This document shows positions 1-11,390 of a stretch of 64,000 bases of DNA, one piece after another. Position 1 is the first letter of the stretch, and the number at the start of each line of letters is the position of its first letter. Below the pieces are notes generated by a model. It had not been told where the DNA came from. It saw only the letters and a list, made by a program, of their open reading frames with translations, and did not search any database. The stretch spans positions 7,078,001 to 7,142,000 of the forward strand of contig NC_070607.1 in NCBI RefSeq assembly GCF_027172205.1, written 5' to 3'. The DNA is from Podarcis raffonei. Lineage: Eukaryota; Chordata; Lepidosauria; Squamata; Lacertidae. The position numbers and the translations under genes were made by a program.

Positions 1-502
1 GTTAGAGGAGGATCACTGATTGAGATCTCACCTGATCTTGCCGGGAGTCGCAGACGGGGAGGTCAACAAGGAACTCAAGCCGGGTGCCTGGAGAGTGGCC
101 AATTCCTCTGACTAAGGCTTGATTCCGACATGATGACCTGGGTGGGTGGGGATCAAACTGAGGTGGAAAAGCAATGAACCAAAGATGGGGTGAAAGGAAA
201 ATGAAATGGACAAGTTTGTCAAATTTTTTTCATGGAAGCAGTTCCTAGTCTGGCCAACCAGTCTGTAGAAAGAGCAAAATGGGAGCAAATCCTGGAGGAT
301 GGGGCCTTTATTTTGTTTTTTTTAAAAGATGCTTAACTACTGTTGTTGCTCCAGGAGCAAAAGGAAGGGTTTGGCTATGAATCCCCCCCCTCCAGCTCCC
401 TCCTCCAACAGCTCCTATAGCACCTGCTTAGGGGAGAGTCTTCTTTCCTCCTCTTCCTTCCTTAAAAGCTACTGAGCTTTCACTGGACTGTTTTAATAAA
501 TG

Positions 503-504
<2 letters not shown>
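1..504. other. No feature recognised
   Basis: There is no reading frame, repeat end or splice-bordered exon that I can name. Confidence 0.6.
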
Positions 505-545
<41 letters not shown>

Positions 546-546
546 T
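505..546. repeat. (CAT)n microsatellite
   Basis: About a dozen cat/atc triplets in a row. Confidence 0.95.
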
Positions 547-586
547 GTATTGCCCCCATCATCAGATACATGAAGTTAAAGGTAAT

Positions 587-949
587 GGGATGCGGGTGGC
601 TCTGTGGTCTAAAACACTGAGCCTCTTGGGCTTGCTGATCAGAAGGTTGGCTGTTCGAATCAACACAACGGGGTGAGCTCCTCTTGCTCTCTCCCAGCTC
701 CTGCCAACCTAGCAGTTCGAAAGCACACCAGTGCAAGTAGATAAATAGGTACTGCTGCGGTGGGAAGGTAAATGGCATTTCCATGCACTCTGTTTTCCGT
801 CACAGTGTTCCATTGCACCAGAAACGGTTTACTCCTATTGGCCACAGACAAATGCCAGCTCCCTCGGCCTGAAAGAAAGATGAGCGCCACAACCCCAGAG
901 TCGTCTTTGACTGGACTTAACCATCCAGGGGTCTTTTACCTTTTACCTT
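587..949 (+). mobile_element. Sauria-type tRNA SINE
   Basis: It has a tRNA-like head with A-box ggtggctctgtgg and B-box gttcgaatc. The family body follows (taaataggtactgctgcgg, accagaaacggttt) and the BovB-like tail ends ttttaccttttacctt. It is full length and directly abuts a TA-flanked MITE. Confidence 0.88.
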
Positions 950-959
950 GCATGAAGTA

Positions 960-1197
960 CAGTGGTACCTTGCTTCTCAAACTTAATCCATTCCGGGAAT
1001 CCGTTCGACTCCCGAAACCATTCAAAAACCAAGGCGCGGCTTCCGATTGGCTGCAGGGGCTTCCTGCACTCAAGCAAAAGCCACGTCGGAGGTTCAGCTT
1101 CTGAAAATTTTTTGCAAACCTGAACACATCTGGGATTGTGGCATTGGGGAGCCGATTTGTTCGGGAACCAAGCCATTTGAGTACCAAGGTACCACTG
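960..1197. mobile_element. TA-flanked MITE (mariner-like), copy a
   Basis: The terminal inverted repeats cagtggtaccttg and caaggtaccactg are flanked by TA on both sides. The internal sequence has no coding capacity. Confidence 0.8.
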
Positions 1198-1199
1198 TA

Positions 1200-1903
1200 T
1201 TATGCTAAGTTGGCACGTATACCAACACATGGGTTCAGAGAGAGAGATGTACAAAGTGAGGTCAGAGAAAAATGAAATGCAAAAAAAGACAAATAAAAAT
1301 GGTGATAATTGCATTACAGCTTAAAAGCTTACATCGACTATTTGCAAAGCAGTGTTAATGATAACACCGACATAATGACACTGATCAACTAATTAACACC
1401 TGCCGTAGGATTAGCACAGCAGCACCCTCTCTGTTCAGGCCACAGGTGATGGATCTGAAAGCTGTAATTTAGCAGAGTCTCCTTTTGAAGTTCCTTTGTT
1501 CAGGAATAGACACTTTAAGGTCAGACAGGAAGAGTCACCCTTCTGGGAATGCTTACGGTTTTCGGTTTGTCAGTTAGGATTGCAGGCAATGGAGCCAAGA
1601 AAAGTGGAAGAGAAGGAACGAACTGGAGAGCTACTTTTTTCCTGTCTTCGTTTTTGACAAAGAGCAGGAGGGAAACATGAGCAGAGAAGGGGGGACGGCC
1701 CTCACACCTCTTTAAACCATGAGTGGCAGGTGATATTCTCGGCTCATTGGCAACGCTTGGGAGAAAAGGAAGGGGCGCTGGAGGAGGTTGTGATTTGGAT
1801 TCCTCTTCCCCTTCCTTGGTGAGAAAGTTCTCAGCAGAAAAATGCAAATTATGAGGCTCTCGGAGACACAAAGTTCACTCCAAACTCAAGGGAGGAGTGA
1901 AGG
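1200..1903. other. Anonymous intergenic or intronic sequence
   Basis: Unique-looking AT-rich and then mixed sequence. A minus-strand frame at 1521-1871 has no family features and is not called. Confidence 0.5.
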
Positions 1904-2281
1904 GAGGACGCAGGTGGCGCTGTGGTCTAAACCACTGAGCCTCTTGGGCTTGCCAATCAGAAGGTCGGTGGTTTGATTCCCCGCAACAGGGTGAGCTCCC
2001 GTTGTTCTGTCTCAGCTCCTGCCAACCTAGCAGTTTGAAAGTGCACCAGTGCAAGTAGATAAATAGGTACCACTCCGGCGGGAAGGTAAACAGCATTTCC
2101 GTGTGCTCTGCTTTCCATCATGGTGTTCCATTGCACCAGCATTTAGTCCTGCTGGCCACATGACCCGGAAAGCTGTCTGTGGACAAACGCTGGTTCCCTC
2201 AGCCTGAAAGCGAGATGAGCGTCGCAACCCCATAGTCGCCTTTCACTGGACTTAACTGTCCAGGGATCCTTCACCTTTTCC
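1904..2281 (+). mobile_element. Sauria-type tRNA SINE
   Basis: The head ggtggcgctgtggtctaaac, B-box gtttgattccc and tail accttttcc are present. Full length. Confidence 0.88.
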
Positions 2282-2920
2282 ATCAGTTATGGACAGCTCC
2301 TGGGAGCTGCAGTATTTTCTCAGCAACACTGAAATCTGAAGGAAGTTGAGGAACATGTGAGGCACTCTGCTTCCCCGTCTAGAATTTAAAGTGGTCTTCT
2401 GCAACCTGGCGCCTACAAGATGTTTTGCGCTACATCTCCCACCAGCCTGCCCAGCTCTGCTCACCCAGGATTTGTCGGAATTCCGTATGACCCGAACTGC
2501 TTCTCCGGTCGAGTCCTCCGGAATCTCCTCCAACGTTGATTAACGACCTAAGCCTTTGATGAGGCTTTCCAGGCACTTTCCCATTACACAGAGTATACAG
2601 CAGCAGCAGAAGGACGAGAAATATGAGCTACATGGCTAAGAGTTTTATTTCTAACTACGCAGACAGAAAAGAATATACACCCTCTCTCTGTGAAAGCAGA
2701 GAGGCAACCGGAACAAAGGAACAGGAAACCAGTCTGGAATCTCTGGAATGTAAACAGAGTCTTGTGACTCCAAGCACTGCACAGTGGCACAAACAGAAAC
2801 CTAACAGAAACCCCCTGGCTCAGAGTTGGTTCTTTTCATGATGACAGCCCCCATCAGCAGGGGCACAAGGGCGCTGCAGTCTAAAACATCTGGTGGGCAT
2901 CCGCTCGGAGAAGGCTTGTT
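2282..2920. other. No gene recognised
   Basis: Unique-looking sequence without splice-bordered exons. Small frames at 2252-2533 and 2623-2841 lack any recognisable motif. Confidence 0.5.
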
Positions 2921-3080
2921 TAGTATAGATCAGTGATGGCCAAACTTGGCCCTCCAGCTGTTTTGGGACTACAACTCCCATCATCCCTAGCTAACAGGAC
3001 CAGTGGTCAGGGATGATGGGAACTGTAGTCCCAAACAGCTGGAGGGCTAAGTCTGGCCATCACTGATCTATACTATACAA
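2921..3080. mobile_element. Palindromic MITE (hAT-like)
   Basis: Nearly perfect inverted halves: gatggccaaacttggccctc at the left answers gagggctaagtctggccatc at the right, with cagtg/cactg ends. The palindrome extends to tagtatagat and atctatacta. Related pieces lie at 23829-23964, 29213-29300 and 58049-58125. Confidence 0.8.
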
Positions 3081-3299
3081 TCTTTTTATCTTTGAGGTAC
3101 ATGAGCAGCTCTCTGGTGCCCTCTGCTGCTCCTTGTGGACCAAGAGCCATATTTAATTTGGACCTGGTTTTCACATTTGACGTGCAAACAGTTACCAGTT
3201 TTCCCATTTGGTCCAATTTTAAAGCTAACACACGGTTTTTTTTCCCTGGGAAAAGGAGCAGTGCAAGGGGGAAAACCACCCGGAGCCATGCTTTCTAGG

Positions 3300-3740
3300 C
3301 ACATGGCAGACTAATTCATGTAAAAGAGCAACGCAAGACGATAGGGACAGAACTAGCCAAATTGTATAGAAATTTATTCAAGTGTGCGAATACAGCGACA
3401 GAACGTTACTTGTCCAAAAATGGAAAGAAGAAGAAGTCTCAGCAAAAGAAGAACGGATACAAAAACTTAGGGAATATGCAGAAATGGTGGAACTTACTGG
3501 AAAAATAAGAAATCAAGATAAACTTTTAATAAAAGAATGGAAATGGTTCATTGAATATTTATAAATAAACTGTAAACAGATAAGAACATTGGCAGGATTA
3601 CTGTAATAACATGCAGTTTGATAAGAGTATATATTTAAAGTAGATGAATAAATGAGCAAATTAAGTTAATTTGGATATGCAGAAAATATTAAAAATAATT
3701 TTAAGGAACCGCAGAAAGTGGGAAAAGGAAATCAAGGTGT
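3300..3740 (+). mobile_element. L1 LINE 3' fragment, second subfamily
   Basis: The frame 3382-3564 reads VQKWKEEEVSAKEERIQKLR and ELTGKIRNQDKLLIKEWKWF before a stop, the C-terminus of another L1 ORF2 subfamily. An AT-rich 3' UTR follows. 5' truncated. Confidence 0.75.
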
Positions 3741-3743
3741 TTT

Positions 3744-4095
3744 GTTTTTTAAAAAAAGTTTTTATTTATACTTTTGAAGTTTATACATTTCCTTAGTTTT
3801 ACAATCAATTTAACATTTCAAAATTTGGCTTTTGATTGCTTTCAGAAAACCAAATAACTTAAATTTTATGTTTTTGGAAATGTCAGGTAATTCTAAGTAA
3901 CAACAATAATAAGATTAATATATAATATAACTGCGAGTAGTTGGCAATCATTTTAATGAATTCTGTGTAATTTACACACATATTACTTACCAGACCAAAC
4001 AAAATTATAGTGATTTAACCAAAATAACTTTTGAATTTCCAAATCATGTGACAATTTTATTACACCCCTTATTTATCAAATTCGAAAGTTGAACA
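3744..4095 (-). mobile_element. Probable L1 3' UTR, opposite orientation
   Basis: A T-rich start (3744 onwards) reads on the minus strand as an AATAAA-containing, A-rich LINE tail. The remaining sequence is AT-rich and has no reading frame. Family assignment is a guess from composition and neighbours. Confidence 0.4.
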
Positions 4096-4109
4096 ATTCA
4101 ACACACTAG

Positions 4110-5020
4110 TGGTGGGTTGTTTTTACTGGTGGAATATAGCCCTCTCTTGGGCGCATGTGGTACTGCACCAGAGAACGAAGTAGCCACAGCAACAGTTGCC
4201 ATAGAACAATTCCTTTTGTTTGAGGAGGGTGGGACAAAAAACCTAGGCACGAAGGTTAAAGCACATAAAGCATTTAAAAACCATATTGTCAGGAAAGCAT
4301 TGTTCAATGTCTGGATAAGATATAAAGACTTGTTGGAAAGTAAAACCCCAAGGTGGCTGTCGCCAATGGAAGCTAAGTCTCAGAAAAAGCTCAATATGGA
4401 GGCCAAATGGCCAAAATATTGGGAAATTTTGGAGCAAGAAGGTGACAAATTGAAATTGCAGAGTTTTGAGAAATTAAAAGATAAAGTGTGAGATTGGCTT
4501 CATTATTATCAAATAAGAGAGGCCTATAATTTGGATAAAAAAATTGGCTTCCAGGTGGAGAAATCAAAATTGGAAATAGAATTGTTAGAACCTAAAACCA
4601 AGATATTGTCAAGAATGTATAACTTGCTGTTAAAATGGAATACACAGGATGAAACGGTCAAATCAGCTATGATTAAATGGGCGCAGGACATAGGTCATAA
4701 CATTATGTTTGCTGACTGGGAGCAGTTGTGGACCACCGGTATGAAGTTTACGGCATGTAAAGCCTTAAAGGAGAATATTATGAAAATGATTTACAGGTGG
4801 TACATGAACCCAGTTAAGCTTGCAAAAATTTATCACCTACCTGACAACAAGTGTTGGAAATGTAAAGAAGCTGAGGGAACATTCTTTCATCTTTGGTGGA
4901 CTTGCCCAAGGGTTAAGGCTTACTGGGAAATGATCTATAATGAACTGAAGAAGGTACTTAAATTTACCTTTGCAAAGAAACCAGAGGCCTTTCTTTTGGG
5001 CATAGTCGGCCAATTGGTGT

Positions 5021-5021
<1 letters not shown>
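4110..5021 (+). mobile_element. L1 LINE ORF2 fragment, left half (interrupted)
   Basis: Reading frames at about 4117-4491 and 4531-5025, separated by one in-frame TGA (4489-4491), encode the C-terminal third of L1 ORF2. Marker stretches are KMIYRWYMNPVKLAKIYH and DNKCWKCKEAEGTFFHLWWT, the usual zinc-finger-like end. It stops at GIVGQLVL where the L2 tail begins and resumes at 9328. 5' truncated. Confidence 0.88.
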
Positions 5022-5054
<33 letters not shown>

Positions 5055-5230
5055 TTTATTTATATCCCGCCCTCCCCAGCCGAAGCTGGGCTCAGGGCGG
5101 CTAACAACAATAAAACAATACAAAAGTACAACACAAACAACACTCTAAAATCATTCATTATAAATTAATTAAATTCAAGCCACTGGCCACCATTGGGCCA
5201 GAGCTCCGCGAAGATTGCCGAGGGAGGCAG

Positions 5231-8223
5231 TCAGGCTGTGCCCTGGCCAAAGGCCTGGCGGAACAGCTCTGTCTTGCAGGCCCTGCGGAAAGATGTCAAG
5301 TCCCGCAGGGCCCTAGTCTCTTGTGACAGAGTGTTCCACCAGGTCGGAGCCACAGCCGAAAAAGCCCTGGCTCTAGTTGAGGCCAGCCTAACTTCTCTGT
5401 GGCCTGGGACCTTCAAGATGTTTTTATTTGAAGACCGTAAGTTTCTCTGTGGGGCATACCAGGAGAGGCGGTCCCGTATGTACGAGGGTCCTAGGCCGTA
5501 TAGGGCTTTAAAGGTTAAAACCAGCACCTTAAACCTGATCCTGTACTCCACCGGGAGCCAGTGCAGTTGATATAGCACCGGATGAATGTGATCTCGCAGC
5601 GAAGACCCCGTAAGGAGTCTCGCTGCAGCATTCTGCACCCGCTGGAGTTTCTGGGTCAGTCTTAAGGGCAGCCCCACGTAGAGCGAGTTACAATAATCCA
5701 GTCTGGAGGTGACCGTCGCGTGGATCACAGTGGCTAGGTCAGGGCGAGAGAGGTAAGGAGCCAACTGCTTAGCTTGGCGGAGATGGAAAAATGCCGCCTT
5801 TGTTATAGCTGCAATCTGCGCCTCCATGGAAAGGGAGGTGTCGAAGATTACACCCAAACTCTTAACGGACGGTGCTGGCACTAACTGCGCCCCCGCAAGA
5901 GATGGGAGTTGCCCCCCCAATCCCATATCGTCCCGTCCCAGCCACAGGACCTCTGTCTTCGAAGGATTTAGCTTCAACCGGCTCCCACGTAACCATCCAG
6001 CCACAGCTTCCAGACATCTGGTCAGTGTGTCTGGGGCCGAGTCAGGATGGCCATCCATCAACAGATAGAGTTGGGTGTCATCGGCATACTGATGGCAACC
6101 CAGCCCAAAACTCCGGACAAGCTGGGCGAGGGGGCGCATAAAGATGTTGAAAAGCATTGGGGAGAGTATTGCACCCTGAGGTACTCCACACACCAAGGAG
6201 TGGCGCGATGACAATTCCCCCCCAAGCGCCACCCTCTGTCCCCGACCAGAGAGAAACGAGCGCAGCCATTGAAGGACTGTGCCCTGAATCCCCACGTCGG
6301 CAAGGCGGTGGTCCAGAAGTTCATGATCGACCATGTCAAAAGCTGCTGACAGATCTAGAAGAATCAGCAGCCCCGACCCGCCTCGATCCAGCTGTCTACG
6401 AAGATCATCTGTTAGGGCAACCAGAGCTGTCTCGGTCCCATGACCAGCGCGGAAGCCAGACTGGAATGGATCCAGAGCCGATGTTTCATCCAGAAACCCA
6501 CCAAGCTGTTCAGCAACCGCTCTCTCAATCACCTTACCCAGGAACGGAAGATTCGAAACCGGGCGGTAATTGGATAGATCTAAAGGATCTAATGATGTTT
6601 TCTTTAAGAGCGGGCGCACCACTGCCTCCTTCAGTTCCCCTGGGAATGTCCCCGTGCCAAGGGACAAATTGATGATATCCCCCAGGAGGGCCCGCACCTC
6701 GTCTGGACACGCTCTAATCAGCCAAGACGGGCACGGGTCAAGAGGACAGGTGGTGGGCTTTCCAGCTCGGAGGAGTCTGTCCACATCGGCTGGGGATATC
6801 CAGTCAAAGTGGTCCAATACTGGACCCGAGGACAGTCGAGGGGCCTCCAGTTCCTTTATTGTATCCAAATTGGCAGGGAGGTCATGGCGGAGCAACAAGA
6901 CCTTCTCCGCAAAAAAGCTCGCAAATGCCTCACAGCCGTGTGTCAAATTGTTATTTAAATTTGGCTGTCCTTCAAGGGACGTTAAAGACCTGATTATACT
7001 AAATAATTGCGCCGGGCGAGAGCTAGCGGATGCAATGGAGGCCGAGAAGTAAGACTTCTTAGCAGCCTTCACCGCCATCTCGTAGGTTTTCATAAAAGCC
7101 CTATAAGATGTTCTTGAGGCTCCGTCGCGGGCACCCCGCCATACTCGCTCTAGCCGTCTGAGGTCCCGCTTCATTTTCCGGAGCTCCTCGGTAAACCAGG
7201 GAGCCCGGTTTCTGCGGGGTCGCAGAGGGCGCTTCGGTGCGATCTCATCGATGGCTGCCAGGAGCTGGATATTCCAGCCCTCAACAAGCTCAGTCAATGA
7301 GTCGCCAGGGGGAGCAAGGTCCCGCAAGGCTTGGCGGAATCTGTCAGGGTCCATCAGCCTCTGCGGGCGAGCCCAAATCGGCTCGGCACCTAAGCAGGGT
7401 GGGGGTGGAAAGTCAATCCTGGCTTTCAGAGCGTAGTGATCAGACCATGGCACCTTCATCGAAGGAGACATGATCACATCTATACCTACACCAAAGATCA
7501 AATCCAGCGTGTGGCCTGCTTGATGTGTGGGGCCCGAAACAAACTGGGAGAGCCCTAGTGTCGCCATGGAAGACACCAGGTCCAGAGCCTGTGAGGAGGG
7601 AGTGGCATCAGCATGGATGTTGAAGTCCCCCAATACCAATAGGTTAGGGAACTCCAAGGCCCAGCCGGCCACCGCCTCCAATAGGCCTGACAGGGTGGCT
7701 GCTGGTGCGCTAGGTGGCCGGTACACCAGCCAGACAGCCAAGCTCTCCTCAGAGCCCCACACTAGGCCAACACATTCAATGCCGGGGATCGATGGTGATG
7801 GTAGAGCCCTGAAAGGACAATCTTCCCGGATTAATAATGCCACCCCTCCCCCCGGCCCACGGTCCGTGACTGGTGGAGGACGGAGAAACCCGGAGGCGCC
7901 ATCTCTCGTAAGGTAACTGTTGCCCCTTCGCGCACCCAGGTCTCCGTCACACAAGCCAGGTCGACCCCCTGCGAGATAAAGAAATCTCGCAGGGTGGCGG
8001 TTATGTTGCCTATAGACCTGGCATTGCACAGCACCAGTGACGGAGGTGAGTAATCCTTGCTCGCCCTACCCTCGTCCCTCGGGATGAGGCGCAGATTGGA
8101 AGGGGTACGAGCATATCCATATCTCGATCCCCTTCGCCTATAACATCTGCCCCCACCGCCATACCTCCCTCGCCCCTCCACGGTAGCAATCCCAAGCCTC
8201 ATAGTAGCCTCCATTGATGGCAA
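5231..8223 (-). pseudogene. L2-clade endonuclease/reverse transcriptase ORF, one frameshift
   Basis: The ORF starts near 8223 and stops at 5231. The endonuclease residues of the GDFN and SDH motifs and the YADD box of the reverse transcriptase are intact. The only evident damage is a +/-1 change in the C-run at 7848-7853, which separates the N-terminal endonuclease quarter from the rest. No separate ORF1 was recognised. Intactness suggests a young copy. The run could also be a sequencing length error. Confidence 0.85.
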
Positions 8224-8456
8224 TTAATGTTATTCTTTCGCAGCCTAAAACAATAAAACCTTAAAACAATAAAAACAAAAAACAAAACAACCCAGAAAAC
8301 AATAAAAAAATACAAATAAAAACTGCAAAAATTACAAATTCATCAAAATCTAACGAATTCCCAAGCCCACCCAAACATCCATCCCACCCCCATATATAAA
8401 ATCTAAAGGGAAAGGAACATTTTAAAACATGTTAAAAAGAACTCTGCACCCCTCCG

Positions 8457-9327
8457 GGTCCTCCTGGGCAGTAGCAGCATCAGTGGCAACAACCGTCCCT
8501 GTGAGGCCCCACCTGGGCCAGATAGTGGCAGGAGCAGTCCTTGTGAGGCTTCAGGCCCCGCCCCAGGCCAGATGGTAAGTGGCAAGAGCAGGGCCCTCAG
8601 ACATTCACAGGGGAGTCCTCCTGGGCAGCAGAGCAGTCCTTTTGAGACTTCAGGCCCCACCCCAGGCCAGATGGTAAGTGGCAGGAAGGAGCAGGACCCT
8701 CAGACACTCACATGGGAGTCCTCCTGGGCAGCAGAGCAGTCCTTTTGAGGCTTCAGGCCCCGCCCCAGGCCAGATGGTAAGTGGCAGGAAGGAGCAGGAC
8801 CCTCAGACACTCACAGGGGAGTCCTCCTGGGCAGCCGAGCAGTCCTTTGAGGCTTCAGGCCCCACCCCAGGCCAGATGGTAAGTGGCAGGGAGGAGCAGG
8901 ACCCTCAGACACTCACAGGGGAGTCCTCCTGGGCAGCAGAGCAGTCCTTTGAGGCTTCAGGCCCCGCCCCAGGCCAGATGGTAAGTGGCAAGAGCAGGGC
9001 CCTCAGACACTCACAGGGGAGTCCTCCTGGGCAGCCGAGCAGTCCTTTGAGGCTTCAGGCCCCGCCCCAGGCCAGATGGTAAATGGCAGGAAGGAGCAGG
9101 ACCCTCAGACACTCACAGGGGAGTCCTCCTGGGCAGCAGAGCAGTCCTTTTGAGGCTTCAGGCCCCACCCCAGGCCAGATGGTAAGTGGCAGGGAGGAGC
9201 AGGACCCTCAGACACTCACAGGGGAGTCCTCCTGGGCAGCAGGGCAGTCCTTTTGAGGCTTCAGACCCCGCCCCAGGCCAGATGGTAAGTGGCAAGAGCA
9301 GGGCCCTCAGACACTCACAGGGGAGTC
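8457..9327 (-). repeat. Tandem array of ~100-bp monomers at the L2 5' end
   Basis: The block beginning gagtcctcctgggcag recurs at 8613, 8716, 8819, 8921, 9019 and 9121, again at 9224, and its start at 9323. The spacing is 98-103 bp. A more diverged part lies at 8457-8612. In LINE sense most units carry GGGGCGGGGCC, a GC box (Sp1-type), while a few have GGGGTGGGGCC. On the plus strand most units carry atggtaagtgg, a donor-like site. The position between the LINE ORF and the interrupted L1 makes it part of the insertion. Confidence 0.9.
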
Positions 9328-10016
9328 TTTTAAAGAAAGACAGAACATTTTTCATGTACACAACAACAGCAGCAAGAATACTTCTCGCTAAATATTGGAA
9401 GACACAAGATTTACCCACCGTGGAAGAGTGGCAGATGCAAGTGATTGACTACATGGAGATGGCAGAAATGACCGGCAGAATCCGTGACCAGGGAGAAGAG
9501 TTTATGGAAGAGGATTGGAAAAAGTTCAAGGATTATCTACAGAAATATTGTAAAATGTTTGAATGTTAAAATGATGTGGGATGTGAAGGTAACATGGCAT
9601 TTGGGATATGGTTAAAAGAGCTATGAAAAAAGAATCTTAAAAAAGAGAAGGGGGGGTATGACTAGAATAATATTATGTTAAAGTATATAAGGTGGAGTAA
9701 AGGACCAAGATAAGGGAAATTAGAGACATAATAAGAGGGAACATATAATTATAAATGAGGTTTGAAAGAGGGTTAGAATTTGCTGAATTTGACGGAATAA
9801 AGAGGAACACAAAAAAGAGAGATGTGAGGAGGTCAGGAAAGAGGGATATAGAACCTTGAAACTTAAAAGTGGATTTTTCTGTTTTCTTTTCTTTACTAAG
9901 TGTGTATTTTCTGTTTTCTGTTTTGATGTATGTGATTGTTTGATTTATGTGATTGTATGATTTCTATGTTTTGTAAAATCCTAATAAACATTTATTATAT
10001 ATAAAAAAACAAAAAA
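9328..10016 (+). mobile_element. L1 LINE right half, ORF2 end and 3' UTR
   Basis: The L1 continues with KDRTFFMYTTTAARILLAKY, then EMAEMTGRIRDQGEEFMEED and a stop (TAA) near 9567. A 3' UTR follows with AATAAA near 9981 and an A-rich tail. Together with 4110-5021 it forms one element split by the L2 insertion. Confidence 0.88.
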
Positions 10017-10117
10017 CCTAGGCACGGAGACACTCTCCAACCTCTCAAAGCTCTTTATTCCAAGCCTCCCTCCTTCTCTATGGCTTCTTGCACACTTTGC
10101 AAAAGTCATGTGCAGAT

Positions 10118-10447
10118 TTAAGGTAAAGGGACCCCTGACCATTAGGTCCAGTTGTGACCGACTCTGGGGTTGCGGCGCTCATCTTGCTTTACTGGCTGAG
10201 GGAGCCACAGCTTCCGGGTCATGTGGCCAGCATGACTAAGCCGCTTCTGGCGAACCAGAGCAGCGCACGGAAACACCGTTTACCTTCCCGACAGAGCGGT
10301 ACCTATTTATCTACTTGCACTTTGACATGCTTTCGAACTGCTAGGTTGGCAGGAGCTGGGACCGAGCAACGGGAGCTCACCCCATCGCGGGGATTCAAAC
10401 TGCTGACCACCTGATCGGCAAGCCCTAGGCTCTGTGGTTTAACCCAC
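10118..10447 (-). mobile_element. Sauria-type tRNA SINE
   Basis: The family is recognised by the tail aaggtaaagggacccctgac at the left and the tRNA-like head at the right. The head is shortened. Confidence 0.85.
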
Positions 10448-10571
10448 ATTAGACGAAGCGAGTGTGTGTGCACAAAAGTGAGCACAGTTCTGGCACTGGG
10501 GCTGATGTCAAACCTCTGTAGTGTGGAGTAAGCCTGAACAAAGGAAAGTGGGAAACTTCCCACTATTGCTT

Positions 10572-10668
10572 CCATGATGCATGTGTGTGTGTGTGTGTGT
10601 GACTGTGTCTGTGTGAGTGTGTGAGAGAGACAGACAGACAGACAGACAGGCACAGACAGACAGAGGGA
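10572..10668. repeat. (GT)n and (CAGA)n microsatellite
   Basis: A run of gt dinucleotides is followed by cagacaga repeats. Confidence 0.95.
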
Positions 10669-11140
10669 CAATCAGTTTTCCAGAATGCGGCAGCTAGACT
10701 GGTGACTGGGAGCGGCTGCCGGGACCACAAAACACCGGTCTTGAAAGACCTACATTGGCTCCCAGTACGTTTCCGAGCACAATTCAAAGTGTTGGTGCTG
10801 ACCTTGAAAGCCTTAAAGAGCCTTGGTCCTGTATAGCTGAAGGAGCGTCTCCACCCCCATCGTTCATCCCGGACACTGAGGTCCAGCACCGAGGGCCTTT
10901 TGGCGGTTCCCTCATTGCGAGAAGTGAGGCTACAGGGAACCAGGCAGAGGCCTTCTCGGTAGTGGCACCCGCTCTGTGGAATGCCCTCCCATCACATGTG
11001 AAGGAAATAAACAACTTTTAGAAGACATCTGAAGGCAGCTCTGTTTAGGGAAGTTTTTAATGTTTGATGCTGTATTGTTTTTAACACTCGATTGGGAGTC
11101 GCCCAGAGTGGCTGGGGAAACTCTTTGCCATACCCGGCCA
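10669..11140 (+). mobile_element. L2-clade LINE 3' fragment
   Basis: It encodes FQNAAARLVTG and DLHWLPVRFRAQFKVLVLTL, then frames with AFSVVAPALWNALPSHV, the C-terminus of an L2-type reverse transcriptase. Frames are broken and the 5' end is truncated. The 3' UTR has the cagagtggctggggaaac motif shared with 27911-28085. Confidence 0.85.
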
Positions 11141-11165
11141 GAACTTGTTCTCTGCCAGATGTATA

Positions 11166-11390
11166 CAGTAGTGCCTCAGGTTACATACGCTCCAGGTTTC
11201 AGACGCTTCAGGTTACAGATTCCACTAACCCAGAAATAGTACCTCAGGTTCAGAACTTTGCTTCAGGATGAGAACAGAAATTGTGCAGTGGCGGCGCAGC
11301 GGCAGCAGGAGGCCCCATTTGCTAAAGTGGTGCTTCAGGTTAAGAACAGACCCCTGGAACGAATTAAGTCCTTAACCTGAGGTATCACTG
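11166..11390. mobile_element. TA-flanked MITE, copy b
   Basis: Inverted ends cagtagtgcctcagg and cctgaggtatcactg with TA on both sides. Confidence 0.8.

Larger units (their letters stand above)
5022..9327 (-). mobile_element. L2-clade LINE with 5' monomer array, nearly full length
   Basis: A non-LTR retrotransposon on the minus strand. The 3' end (left) has a (TTA)n microsatellite tail after a short 3' UTR. One long reading frame (5231 to about 7850) holds the second half of the endonuclease (LVLGDFNIHAD, WSDHYAL) and the reverse transcriptase (LLDLSAAFDMVDH, GVPQGAILSPMLF, YADDTQLY). It ends in the L2/CR1-type C-terminus (LDYCNSLYVGLP, VQNAAARLLTG, QLHWLPVEYRIRFKVL). The first part of the endonuclease (LVLCNARSIGN, CVTETWV) is in another frame (7831-8223), and the switch lies at a run of six C (7848-7853). 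So one frame break is visible. Upstream of the ORF comes a T-rich leader (sense) and then a tandem array. The whole unit interrupts an L1. Confidence 0.9.

Noticed and set aside
5193-7916. Several plus-strand frames opposite the L2 ORF
   Set aside because: Antisense shadows of the reverse transcriptase frame.
8678-9082. A 134-residue repetitive frame with recurring GQMVSG
   Set aside because: It is the plus-strand translation of the LINE monomer array. The periodicity is that of the DNA, not of a protein.
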